DNA of 23,262 nucleotides from DAOUAJ01 sp034433615. GTDB lineage: Bacteria; Chloroflexota; Anaerolineae; DUEN01. The stretch lies in NCBI GenBank assembly GCA_034433615.1, contig DAOUAJ010000055.1:1-23262 (forward strand), read 5' to 3'. The notes beneath the pieces are model-generated. The model was not told the origin of the DNA and did no database searches. It saw nothing but the letters and a program-made list of their open reading frames with translations. Positions 15,501 through 20,274 of this stretch are shown piece by piece (within the stretch, counting starts at the first letter, position 1; each line of letters opens with the position of its first letter). The position numbers and the translations under genes are program-made.

Positions 15501-16232
15501 CAGGAACAGCAGGTCAATATCGGAGCTATAATTGAGCTCCCCACCGCCCAGTTTGCCCAACGCGATCACTGCAAAGCTGCTGGGAGCCGTGCCCGATTGA
15601 ACCGCAGCGACGCTCAGACAGGCGCGCACGAGACCGTCAGCGAGGCAAGAAAGCTGGGCGGTCACGGTGAGCAGATCGAACAGGCCGAGCAGATCACATG
15701 CGCCGATGCGCAAGAGTTCCCAGCGCTGGAAGCGCCGGAGGGCGTCAAGCTGCTCGTCCACATGGGCGAACGGGGCAATGGCAGTGTGGGCTTCCGCGTG
15801 AAGTTGTCCTGCGCTCTTCAAACGGGCCAGGTGTTTGCGTTCTATCAGCCGCTTGAAATACTCGGGATTGCGCAGCAGGATCTCGGTGAGGAACTGGCTG
15901 CCGGCGAAAAGGGTCACCAGGATCTCAATGGCGCGGGGGTTCCTGGCCAGATAACGGAAGAGGTCAAGCCGGCTGGTGGTGCTGCGGGCGAACCGTTCCA
16001 GGTTGACCAGCACCTGATCGGGGTTGGCCATATCACCCAACACGGTCAACAGGGTGGGGAGGCAATCGTCCAACGCCTGGCGCGTGCGAGGATCATCGGC
16101 CATACGCTGCAGGCGGCGGCCGGCGGCACGCCAATCGCTGAATCTGGCGGGTGCGAGCAACTTGCGCACCTCATCGTCGCTCAGCGGCTCGCGCAGCAGG
16201 TTGCGACTAAGCCCATGAACGGTTGATTCCAT
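12528..16232 (-). CDS. glnE: GlnE: glutamine synthetase adenylyltransferase/deadenylylase with inserted ACT domains
   Basis: GlnE attaches AMP to, and removes it from, the adenylylation Tyr of GSI-beta. Two nucleotidyltransferase halves are visible in this 1234-residue protein. The N-terminal half (deadenylylase) has L-G-K-L-G-G-G-E-L-N-Y-S-S-D-I-D near 225-241, and V-D-M-R-L-R-P near 275. The C-terminal half (adenylyltransferase) has L-G-K-C-G-G-R-E-L-G-F-A-S-D-I-E near 959-974, and V-D-L-R-L-R-P near 1018. Between them, about 557-780, lies a region unlike E. coli GlnE (946 residues) but like GlnD: one ACT-type segment (557-645, with a basic Arg-rich loop) and a clearer one (705-765, I-D-A-P-D-T-I-G-F-L-Y-E-F ... 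D-T-L-Y-V-T-D). The start at ATG 16232 follows a perfect -10 box only a few bases upstream; alternative starts at 16244 and 16337 seem less likely. It lies upstream of glnA2 on the same strand. No glnB or glnD is in the window. Confidence 0.92.
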   Translation of the reverse strand: MESTVHGLSRNLLREPLSDDEVRKLLAPARFSDWRAAGRRLQRMADDPRTRQALDDCLPTLLTVLGDMANPDQVLVNLERFARSTTSRLDLFRYLARNPRAIEILVTLFAGSQFLTEILLRNPEYFKRLIERKHLARLKSAGQLHAEAHTAIAPFAHVDEQLDALRRFQRWELLRIGACDLLGLFDLLTVTAQLSCLADGLVRACLSVAAVQSGTAPSSFAVIALGKLGGGELNYSSDIDLLFLAASETMTYHRLGQWLIEALTRMTPEGFLYRVDMRLRPWGQSGALVSSLDGYIAYLRNHARLWEKQALLKARVIAGDEAVGNEFLRRAEPLLFELASEAVRADVRALKQRIEAQLRRNGQEWGEVKLGEGSIRDVEFVTQYLQLAHGGKHPEVRSPNTLDALVRLFASGFLSADEYRVLADGYTFLRTVEHHLQMMHYRQTHMLPNHTEQLTRLAQRLGFQGPSAGSQLLARYQQHSAAIRAVYRRHLEAEGDMISANPVSHNPIPNSYHHLARMDPSYATTFSDEEIRHHTELAERLGDDRLVEVEAAPLGDKRWRVTIVAYDYFGELSLICGLLFVYGFNILDGDIFTYEPLVSASVAPDRARRPPRRRRRASSTAPGSDTRRKIVDVFTVRSVLDEVPTDIWSRYADDLAALLRQLDAGQQREAQGALAARVAAALREVPGATTTLYPVDIEIDNSGSERYTILRIDAPDTIGFLYEFTNALALNGIYIARVTVESIGARVHDTLYVTDAHGQKITSPSKQRELRAATVLVKHFTRLLPHSPNPESALLHFRELLGQLFMRPDWPDELASLEQPEVLNALAHLLGVSDFLWDDFLRMQHDNLFPVVRDVSALAAAKSTEQLRAELNAALAAAPDGNARRAVLNAFKDREMFRVDMRHILGYITEFGQFSAELSDLAEVVVDAAYRLCEEEQQAQFGVPCLEDGTPCPLSVCALGKCGGRELGFASDIELMFIYASNGQTTGPQVITTAEFYEKVVQEFVQTIQARREGIFEVDLRLRPYGRAGSLAVSLDAFRRYFAPDGPAWAYERQALVKLRPIAGDAALGQEIVTLRDEFIYTGEPFDVAAMRAMRERQIRHLVAGGTVNAKFSPGGLVDLEYLVQGLQITHGHRDPSLRLTNTREAAAALAAAGILSPTDYARLREAHIFLRRLINALRMVRGNAKDLTVPPIDSEEFAFLARRLRYGSNTAQLHDDLIRHTTCVQELSARLLG

Positions 16233-16242
16233 ACGTGTGAGC

Positions 16243-16271
16243 ATTATAGCCGAAGATGGGCTTAGAGTCCA
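16243..16271 (-). promoter_or_regulatory. Promoter for glnE, near-leaderless
   Basis: On the minus strand TGGACT (16271-16266), a 17-base spacer and a perfect TATAAT (16248-16243) precede the gene. A start point 5-9 bases after the -10 box falls at about 16238-16234, and the ATG begins at 16232. The transcript would therefore have almost no leader and no ribosome-binding site. Confidence 0.6.
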
Positions 16272-16291
16272 GGCATGGCGGCAGCCTGTGA

Positions 16292-16320
16292 TTGACAACT
16301 TCCCGCGGTCCTCGTATAAT
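16292..16320 (+). promoter_or_regulatory. Full-consensus sigma-70 promoter, divergent from glnE
   Basis: TTGACA (16292-16297), 17 bases, TATAAT (16315-16320): both boxes and the spacing are the textbook optimum. The predicted start is near 16327. The first downstream gene, mgtE, begins almost 690 bases later, so the promoter either makes a very long mgtE leader or a separate non-coding transcript. Confidence 0.75.
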
Positions 16321-16326
16321 ATCGCC

Positions 16327-16585
16327 ACTGTCTTCATGTGGGCACTACCTTGGTTTGATCGTCAAGTTTGTAGGAAAGGCATCAGCGTAAACCTTGGCCT
16401 GCACGACGTCCAGGGTAGGCTTAAGCTCTGTCGAGAGTGAGGCCGGGCCCTTGATCGCCAAAGGTCTCCCCTGGCCTGTCGGCCAGGACAGGCTGACCGA
16501 AGTGAAAAAGGGCTCGGTCAGAGACCTTCGCCCATCTCGGGGATAGCTTTCTATGCCGAGGGCGGCCGCCACGGCCGATGAAAAG
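16327..16585 (+). other. Hairpin-rich region, possible structured RNA or mgtE leader
   Basis: Directly after the consensus promoter, several stems can be paired. CTACCTTGG (16345-16353) pairs with CCAGGGTAG (16410-16418) with one G-U. AGGTCT (16462-16467) and AGACCT (16522-16527) enclose two hairpins, CCTGGCC/GGCCAGG (16470-16487) and CTGACCGA/TCGGTCAG (16493-16521), making a three-way junction. CGCCC/CTCGG pair with CCGAG/GGGCG (16529-16564). GGCCG/CGGCC (16564-16576) closes on a 3-base loop. Parts are related to repeats elsewhere in the window, so this may be repeat debris rather than a functional RNA. A minus-strand 75-codon frame (16345-16572) is not called. I could not fit the M-box Mg2+ riboswitch consensus. 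Confidence 0.35.
16399..16421. repeat. Dispersed repeat, copy 1 (CTGCACGACGTCCAGGGTAGG core)
   Basis: This 23-base stretch matches 18501-18523 at 20 of 23 positions. The TAGGCTTAAG that follows it recurs as CAGGCTTAAG at about 16738-16747, and GTAGGAAAGG occurs both at 16370-16379 and 16760-16769. Together they indicate a family of short dispersed repeats around mgtE. Confidence 0.5.
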
Positions 16586-16586
16586 C

Positions 16587-16621
16587 GGTCAGCCGTCAGC
16601 AGTTAGCTATCAGCTTTTAGC
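16587..16621. repeat. Heptamer tandem repeat (consensus NNTYAGC)
   Basis: Five consecutive 7-base units follow one another: GGTCAGC, CGTCAGC, AGTTAGC, TATCAGC, TTTTAGC. No coding frame is visible here. This is one of several 7-base periodic spacers in the window. Confidence 0.7.
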
Positions 16622-16625
16622 CCAT

Positions 16626-16647
16626 GGTCTTCTGAGAGGCGAAGACC
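16626..16647. repeat. Palindromic repeat GGTCTTC-N8-GAAGACC
   Basis: A perfect 7-bp stem around TGAGAGGC. Bases 16629-16646 are identical to 23136-23153 (18 of 18, and 22 of 23 if extended to ACAA). A diverged reverse-oriented relative occurs near 18407-18432 inside the MITE-like element. Confidence 0.6.
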
Positions 16648-16690
16648 ACAAGTGCGGGCCACAAGCAGCCGTCAGCCTCCAGTCAGAGTG

Positions 16691-16728
16691 GCTAATCGCT
16701 GATCGCTAATCGCTGATCGCTGACTGCT
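16691..16728. repeat. Heptamer tandem repeat (GCTRATC)
   Basis: Units GCTAATC, GCTGATC, GCTAATC, GCTGATC, then GCTGACT run without gaps, giving two perfect 14-base copies (16691-16704 and 16705-16718). The rest of 16729-17000 holds GC-rich inverted repeats (for example CCGGG/CCCGG near 16814-16831) but no gene I can support. Confidence 0.75.
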
Positions 16729-17013
16729 ATTTTCAGGACAGGCTTAAGTTTACGGAAATAGTAGGAAAGGATACCGTGGACGAGATTTCCTCGCCCAGTA
16801 ATCCGGGGCACCGTACCCGGAGCAGGCTCCAGCCAAGCCCTCTTCCAAGGCGCGCGGCGTGGGGTCGTGACGCTATGAACAACTGCATACGTCGCTTCCC
16901 CGCGGGCTGCCGCGCGTCCCTCTTTGCCCTCCCTTAACTCCAGGCGCCCCAGCCCTCTCGGGGAAGTGCTTATCTCTTATCCTGACGGGTACAGACTTTC
17001 ACCGGAGGGTCTT

Positions 17014-18363
17014 ATGGAGCGCTTGCTGATCGAAGGCGCACTGGATCGCGTACGCGCGGCATTAGAAAGCAGCGACATTGACCAGGCCATCAGCATCATC
17101 GAGGGATTGCGTCCCCCCGACCAGGCTGAGGTGTTCTCCGAACTTGAACCCCATGACCAGGTCGCGCTGCTACCGCAGTTGGATCCGGCCGACTCTGCCG
17201 ACATCCTTGAGGAGTTACAGGACGAAGATGCCGCAGAGCTGGCCATTACACTGCCCACCGGCACACTGAGCCGCATCGTGGACGAGATGGAGCCCGACGA
17301 GGCTGCTGACCTGTTGGGCGACATCCCTGATGAGCAGGCCAAAGCTGTGTTGGCCAGCCTGGAAGATCCTGAAGAGGTGCGGCCACTGCTCATGCACCCG
17401 GACGACACCGCTGGCGGCCTGATGACCTCGGAGTTCCTGGCCTTGCGCCGGCGCACGACCGTGGCCGAGGCATTGGAAGCCGTGCGTCAGTGGCACCCGG
17501 AAGGCCACGTGGCAGACCAGCTTTTCGTCATTGATGCCAACCATGTGCTGCACGGCGTCGTCAGCCTGCGCCAGCTCATCCTTGCCGATCCCCAGCAGCG
17601 GATGATAGATATTATGAACCCCGAGGTGATCAGCGTGCCGGTGGGGACTGACCAGGAAGAATGTGCGCGCTTGATGGATCGCTACGATCTACTGGCATTG
17701 CCCGTGGTGGACGAGAATCATCGGCTGCTGGGCGTGATTACGGTGGATGACCTGGTGGATGTGCTGCAGGAAGAAGCCACGGAGGACATCCAGCGGCTGG
17801 GCGGCGCACAACCGTTAGGCGGCCCCTACCTCGAAACCAATGTCATGCGAGTAGCTCGCAGCCGGATCGGCTGGCTGCTCATCCTCTTTGTGACGGAGAC
17901 GCTAACGGGCTCGGTGTTACGGTTATTCGAGCGTGAATTGGATGTGGTGGTTGCCCTGACCTTCTTCATTCCGTTGCTGATCGGGACGGGCGGGAATGCG
18001 GGTTCCCAGACGATCAGCACCATCATTCGAGGGCTGGCCGTAGGTGATATTAGCCTGGGCGATGCACTCAAAGTCCTTTGGCATGAACTACGCGTGGGGC
18101 TGCTGCTGGGGGCCATGATGGGCGTCATGGGTTACATACGGGCCTTGACCTGGGGCACTGACCACGCGGTAGCCAGCGCGGTGGCCCTCGCCCTTTTAAT
18201 GATCGTCTTGTGGGCGAACGTGGTGGGCTCTACCCTGCCACTGCTGGCCAGCCGGCTGCGTATCGATCCCGCCATCGTTTCGGGGCCGTTCATGAGCACA
18301 CTGGTGGATGCCACCGGGTTGCTGATTTACCTGTCGGTGGCTAAGCTCATCCTGGGGGTCTGA
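17014..18363 (+). CDS. mgtE: Magnesium channel/transporter MgtE
   Basis: The protein is 449 residues, the normal MgtE size. Residues 1-130 form the acidic helical N domain with repeated E-L-x-P-x-D-Q/D-E-A-A-D-L-L units. Residues about 135-250 are a tandem CBS pair, ending V-I-T-V-D-D-L-V-D-V-L. Five membrane helices follow from about 285, with the pore signature P-L-L-I-G-T-G-G-N-A-G-S-Q near 320-332. Asp432 in V-D-A-T-G-L-L-I-Y matches the pore Asp of the Thermus enzyme. It lets Mg2+ into the cell and is closed by Mg2+ binding to the N and CBS domains. ATG 17014 is chosen because GGAGGG (17004-17009) precedes it; a TTG-type start at 16924 would add 30 residues outside the family. The stop codon overlaps the edge of a MITE-like element. 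Confidence 0.93.
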   Translation: MERLLIEGALDRVRAALESSDIDQAISIIEGLRPPDQAEVFSELEPHDQVALLPQLDPADSADILEELQDEDAAELAITLPTGTLSRIVDEMEPDEAADLLGDIPDEQAKAVLASLEDPEEVRPLLMHPDDTAGGLMTSEFLALRRRTTVAEALEAVRQWHPEGHVADQLFVIDANHVLHGVVSLRQLILADPQQRMIDIMNPEVISVPVGTDQEECARLMDRYDLLALPVVDENHRLLGVITVDDLVDVLQEEATEDIQRLGGAQPLGGPYLETNVMRVARSRIGWLLILFVTETLTGSVLRLFERELDVVVALTFFIPLLIGTGGNAGSQTISTIIRGLAVGDISLGDALKVLWHELRVGLLLGAMMGVMGYIRALTWGTDHAVASAVALALLMIVLWANVVGSTLPLLASRLRIDPAIVSGPFMSTLVDATGLLIYLSVAKLILGV

Positions 18364-18574
18364 GAGCGTGTCTGAGAATTTGTTTGTAGTCAGGCACGGA
18401 GCAAACTTGTAGTCCTCGCAATTCAGAGGACTAGCGGAGTGCCGTTTGAGACGTTTAGACGCCACCCTGGCCCCTCGTCTGAGAGGATGACGAGGGCAGG
18501 CTGCACATCGTCCAGGGCAGGCTCCGCTGCGCTACGCTTCGTGGCTTACTACGAGCATTTTCCAGACACGCTCT
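18363..18574. mobile_element. MITE-like element at the mgtE stop codon
   Basis: AGAGCGTGTCTG (18363-18374) and CAGACACGCTCT (18563-18574) are perfect 12-bp terminal inverted repeats bounding 212 bases with no coding frame. CTGAG occurs at both edges (18360-18364 and 18573-18577) and could be a 5-base target duplication if the repeat is taken as 10 bp. Inside are strong hairpins: AGTCCTC/GAGGACT (18411-18432) nested within GGCAC/GTGCC, and CCCTCGTC/GACGAGGG around 18470-18495. The left edge includes the last base of the mgtE TGA. No transposase is nearby, and I cannot assign an IS family. Confidence 0.5.
18501..18523. repeat. Dispersed repeat, copy 2 (CTGCACATCGTCCAGGGCAGG core)
   Basis: This stretch matches 16399-16421 at 20 of 23 positions and lies inside the MITE-like element. 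It is followed by GCTCCGCTGCGCTACGCTTCG-type sequence, a common form of interspersed repeat. Confidence 0.45.
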
Positions 18575-18606
18575 GAGTTCCAGTGCGCTGCGTGAGACAT
18601 GACGCA

Positions 18607-19110
18607 TCACAGCTCGATCCATACCTTCCACGCTGCCGGGATCTCGCCGCTGGCTACCAGGTAATTCGTGCGCGGCGCCTTCGGTTCGATCAGCAGACGC
18701 ATTCCCGCCTCATGAGGCGTGCGGCCTGCTTTGCGCTGATTGCAGCGGGTGCAGGCGGTGACGGTGTTGCCCCAGGTCGAACGACCGCCCTGGGACGCCG
18801 GAATGACGTGGTCTATGGTCAACTCGCGAGCCGCGCCACGCCGGCCGCAGTAGGCGCAGGTATAGGCATCACGCTCGAACACGCCGCGTCGGCTCCAGGC
18901 GGGTGTGTGGCGTCGCGGCACATTGACGTACACCTTCAGGCGCAGCACTCGCGGCACTGACAACATGCGCGTGACGCCAGCCACAACCAGGCACTCGTCA
19001 GTAACGGCTTCGGCGCGCCCTCTAAGCATGAGGTTGACCGCCCGGGCCAGCGAGACTACAGCCAACGGCTCGTAGGACGCGTTGAGCAGCAAGATGGATC
19101 GGGCCACCAC
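18607..19110 (-). CDS. HNH endonuclease
   Basis: The protein is 167 residues. The first 70 residues form the N-terminal beta-rich domain usual in this small stand-alone HNH group (I-L-L-L-N-A-S-Y-E-P-L near the start). A zinc-finger HNH core follows: C-A-Y-C (85-88), I-D-H-V-I-P with catalytic His101, then W-G-N-T-V-T-A-C-T-R-C-N (Cys120, Cys123, Asn124) and K-A-G-R-T-P. It should nick or cut DNA, but its biological role in hosts is not established. The start is set at GTG 19110 (or GTG 19107) because AAGGGGAAAG precedes it and because homologous sequence begins there; a longer frame to 19293 reads as spacer. It lies downstream of the tRNA cluster on the same strand, with no terminator that I can see between. 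Confidence 0.85.
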   Translation of the reverse strand: MVARSILLLNASYEPLAVVSLARAVNLMLRGRAEAVTDECLVVAGVTRMLSVPRVLRLKVYVNVPRRHTPAWSRRGVFERDAYTCAYCGRRGAARELTIDHVIPASQGGRSTWGNTVTACTRCNQRKAGRTPHEAGMRLLIEPKAPRTNYLVASGEIPAAWKVWIEL

Positions 19111-19269
19111 GTGATCTTTCCCCTTTTTGCCAATGGTCCTGAGAACAGGCAACGAGTAACAAGGCGACAGGAGACCGTGATAACCGCAGGTCTGACGCGC
19201 GCGGCCATGCCATGCCTTTGCGCAGCCTATTACCGGAGGGTTAGCGGTTACGGCTACCACGGCCTCCAG

Positions 19270-19344
19270 TCGGGGCGAGTGGAGTCGAACCACTGATCTC
19301 AGCGTCCCAAACGCTGCGCGTTAGCCTGGCTACGCTACGCCCCG
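19270..19344 (-). tRNA. tRNA-Pro (anticodon TGG)
   Basis: A 75-base cloverleaf folds on the minus strand: acceptor CGGGGCG/CGCCCCG with discriminator A, D arm GCGT/ACGC, anticodon arm CAGCG/CGCTG with loop TTTGGGA, T arm AGTGG/CCACT with loop TTCGACT. CCA is not encoded. It is the last tRNA of the cluster. Confidence 0.95.
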
Positions 19345-19348
19345 AAGA

Positions 19349-19419
19349 AGCGAGTGACGGGATTCGAACCCGTATCTCCGCCATGGCAAGGCAGTGTTCT
19401 ACCGCTGAACTACACCCGC
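19349..19419 (-). tRNA. tRNA-Gly (anticodon GCC)
   Basis: A 71-base cloverleaf: acceptor GCGGGTG/CACTCGC with discriminator T, D arm GTTC/GAAC, anticodon arm CTGCC/GGCGG with loop TTGCCAT, T arm ACGGG/CCCGT with loop TTCGAAT. CCA is not encoded. Only 4 bases separate it from tRNA-Pro. Confidence 0.95.
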
Positions 19420-19422
19420 AAC

Positions 19423-19457
19423 GGATTTCGGATTGCAGATTTCGGATTGCGGATCGG
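19423..19457. repeat. Heptamer tandem repeat (GGATTKC) in the tRNA cluster
   Basis: Units GGATTTC, GGATTGC, AGATTTC, GGATTGC, GGATCGG follow without gaps between tRNA-Gly and tRNA-Met. The rest of the spacer to 19505 continues with looser ATTCGCG-like units. Confidence 0.7.
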
Positions 19458-19508
19458 CTGACCGTGAAAAGCGTAATCTACGATTCGCGATCCTTAATTC
19501 GCAATTGG

Positions 19509-19585
19509 TGGTGGCGGGGACAGGATTCGAACCTGTGATCTGAGCGTTATGAGCGCCCCGAGGACGACCACTCCTCTACCCCGCG
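19509..19585 (-). tRNA. tRNA-Met (anticodon CAT), initiator-like
   Basis: A 74-base cloverleaf plus an encoded CCA (19509-19511). The acceptor is CGCGGGG/CCCCGCC, so position 1 (C) faces C at 72 and is unpaired. Pair 11:24 is A:T. Both are initiator marks, and neither elongator Met nor Ile(CAT) tRNAs normally begin with C. The anticodon stem is GGGCG/CGCTC with loop CTCATAA. The three pairs next to the loop are G-C, C-G, G-C instead of the usual three G-C pairs of bacterial initiators. T arm ACAGG/CCTGT has loop TTCGAAT. Confidence 0.9.
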
Positions 19586-19592
19586 GTGAGAA

Positions 19593-19692
19593 GGCAGAAT
19601 TGGCGTCGAGCCGGTCAGCGAACCGGCGCGGTTGGCTCCGTATCACGGCTTCTCAACCCAGGTATCGGCCCGTTGTCACGCGCAACTCTGCC
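19593..19692. repeat. 100-base inverted-repeat element between tRNA-Met and tRNA-Asp
   Basis: GGCAGAATTG (19593-19602) pairs with CAACTCTGCC (19683-19692) apart from one mismatch or wobble. Inside, GAGCC/GGCTC and GCCGG/CCGGC pairings are possible around 19608-19638, and CCGTatcACGG forms a hairpin near 19638-19648. It fills most of the spacer and ends four bases from tRNA-Asp. It does not fold as a standard tRNA. Confidence 0.4.
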
Positions 19693-19695
19693 AGG

Positions 19696-19769
19696 CGGGG
19701 TGTACCGGATTTGAACCGGCGATCTGCGGCTTGACAGGCCGCTATGTTAGGCCACTACACCAACACCCC
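19696..19769 (-). tRNA. tRNA-Asp (anticodon GTC)
   Basis: A 74-base cloverleaf: acceptor GGGGTGT/ACACCCC with discriminator G, D arm GTGT/ACAT, anticodon arm GCGGC/GCCGC with loop CTGTCAA, T arm GCCGG/CCGGT with loop TTCAAAT. CCA is not encoded. Confidence 0.95.
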
Positions 19770-19802
19770 GGCTTGTAGTCTGCTTCTTCTCAGCAAATTG
19801 AG

Positions 19803-19874
19803 CAGGAGAGTTGGGACTCGAACCCAAGTCAGCCGTTTTGGAGACGGCCATTCTTGCCGCTGAACTACTCTCCC
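19803..19874 (-). tRNA. tRNA-Trp (anticodon CCA)
   Basis: A 72-base cloverleaf: acceptor GGGAGAG/CTCTCCT with discriminator G (pair 1:72 is a G-T wobble), D arm GTTC/GAAT, anticodon arm GCCGT/ACGGC with loop CTCCAAA, T arm TTGGG/CCCAA with loop TTCGAGT. CCA is not encoded. It is the first tRNA of the cluster, only 16 bases after the T run of a terminator-like hairpin. Confidence 0.94.
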
Positions 19875-19890
19875 ACGGGATTTCACGCAA

Positions 19891-19916
19891 ATAAAAAGGC
19901 CGCTGGTTAAGCGGCC
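19891..19916 (-). terminator. Intrinsic terminator upstream of tRNA-Trp (possible attenuator)
   Basis: On the minus strand GGCCGCT (19916-19910) pairs with AGCGGCC (19904-19898) over 7 bases around a 5-base loop, followed at once by TTTTTAT. It is a classical Rho-independent terminator placed between a promoter at 20101-20129 and the tRNA genes. Confidence 0.8.
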
Positions 19917-19949
19917 CGCTGGTTACCGATAGCATGAGGACAAATAAAA

Positions 19950-20057
19950 CTATCCTCCGCCTCCTGGACAAGCGGAGCCGCGCGCGGACGCGTCTGCGGT
20001 CGGGCAACCGCCCCACAAGTTAAGAAAGTATATCCGCTGCGAATTACTAACCAACAT
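19950..20057 (-). CDS. Possible 35-residue leader peptide
   Basis: An ATG at 20057 opens a 35-codon frame ending in TAG at 19952-19950, between a promoter and the terminator ahead of tRNA-Trp. The peptide starts M-L-V-S-N-S-Q-R-I-Y, has a single Trp at residue 15, two Cys (18 and 30) and ends in four Gly. AGGAG lies 12 bases upstream, a long spacing. The same stretch can fold into hairpins (GCGGT/ACCGC, TCCGC/GCGGA), so it may be RNA structure instead. I recognise no family. Confidence 0.25.
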   Translation of the reverse strand: MLVSNSQRIYFLNLWGGCPTADASARGSACPGGGG

Positions 20058-20100
20058 TTGCCGTCTTTACTCCTGAAGGCCATGATTCGAGTTTGTCACT

Positions 20101-20129
20101 ATATTACACGACTTTGATTGATCTGTCAA
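20101..20129 (-). promoter_or_regulatory. Sigma-70 promoter for the tRNA leader transcript
   Basis: On the minus strand TTGACA (20129-20124), 17 bases, TAATAT (20106-20101). The -35 box is perfect and the -10 box matches four of six positions. The predicted start is near 20094, about 220 bases before tRNA-Trp. It is divergent from the promoter at 20155-20184. Confidence 0.6.
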
Positions 20130-20154
20130 ATCGTGTGGGAGCGCCGATCATCGC

Positions 20155-20184
20155 TTGACACATGCACCGGCGGCCATCTATAAT
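20155..20184 (+). promoter_or_regulatory. Sigma-70 promoter for the NIPSNAP gene
   Basis: TTGACA (20155-20160), 18 bases, TATAAT (20179-20184); both boxes are perfect. The predicted start near 20191 leaves an 84-base leader carrying a strong ribosome site. Confidence 0.75.
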
Positions 20185-20274
20185 CCATACGCTTTTCCAT
20201 TCGGGTGTATTCAAAACCGTTTGGACGGCGTCTCCTGACCAGGCTTTGCCGAAATCAGCAAGGAGGGAAGAACT

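Noticed and set aside
16345..16572. 75-residue minus-strand reading frame
   Set aside because: No ribosome site, it overlaps the hairpin-rich repeats, and the similar stretches elsewhere are non-coding; treated as repeat sequence.
16587..16728. CRISPR-like array
   Set aside because: The units are 7 bases and contiguous, with no spacers and no cas genes.
16327..16780. RNase P RNA, tmRNA, SRP RNA or 6S RNA
   Set aside because: The conserved cores of the first three were looked for and not found, and no long closing stem with a central bulge typical of 6S RNA is visible.
16327..17013. M-box (ykoK) Mg2+ riboswitch upstream of mgtE
   Set aside because: GAGTGAGGC and CGCCAAAGG superficially recall conserved M-box pieces, but they are too close together and the rest of the consensus is missing.
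16924..17013. Upstream start for mgtE
   Set aside because: Non-ATG start without a ribosome site; the 30 extra residues do not fit MgtE, while ATG 17014 has GGAGGG in place and gives the standard length.
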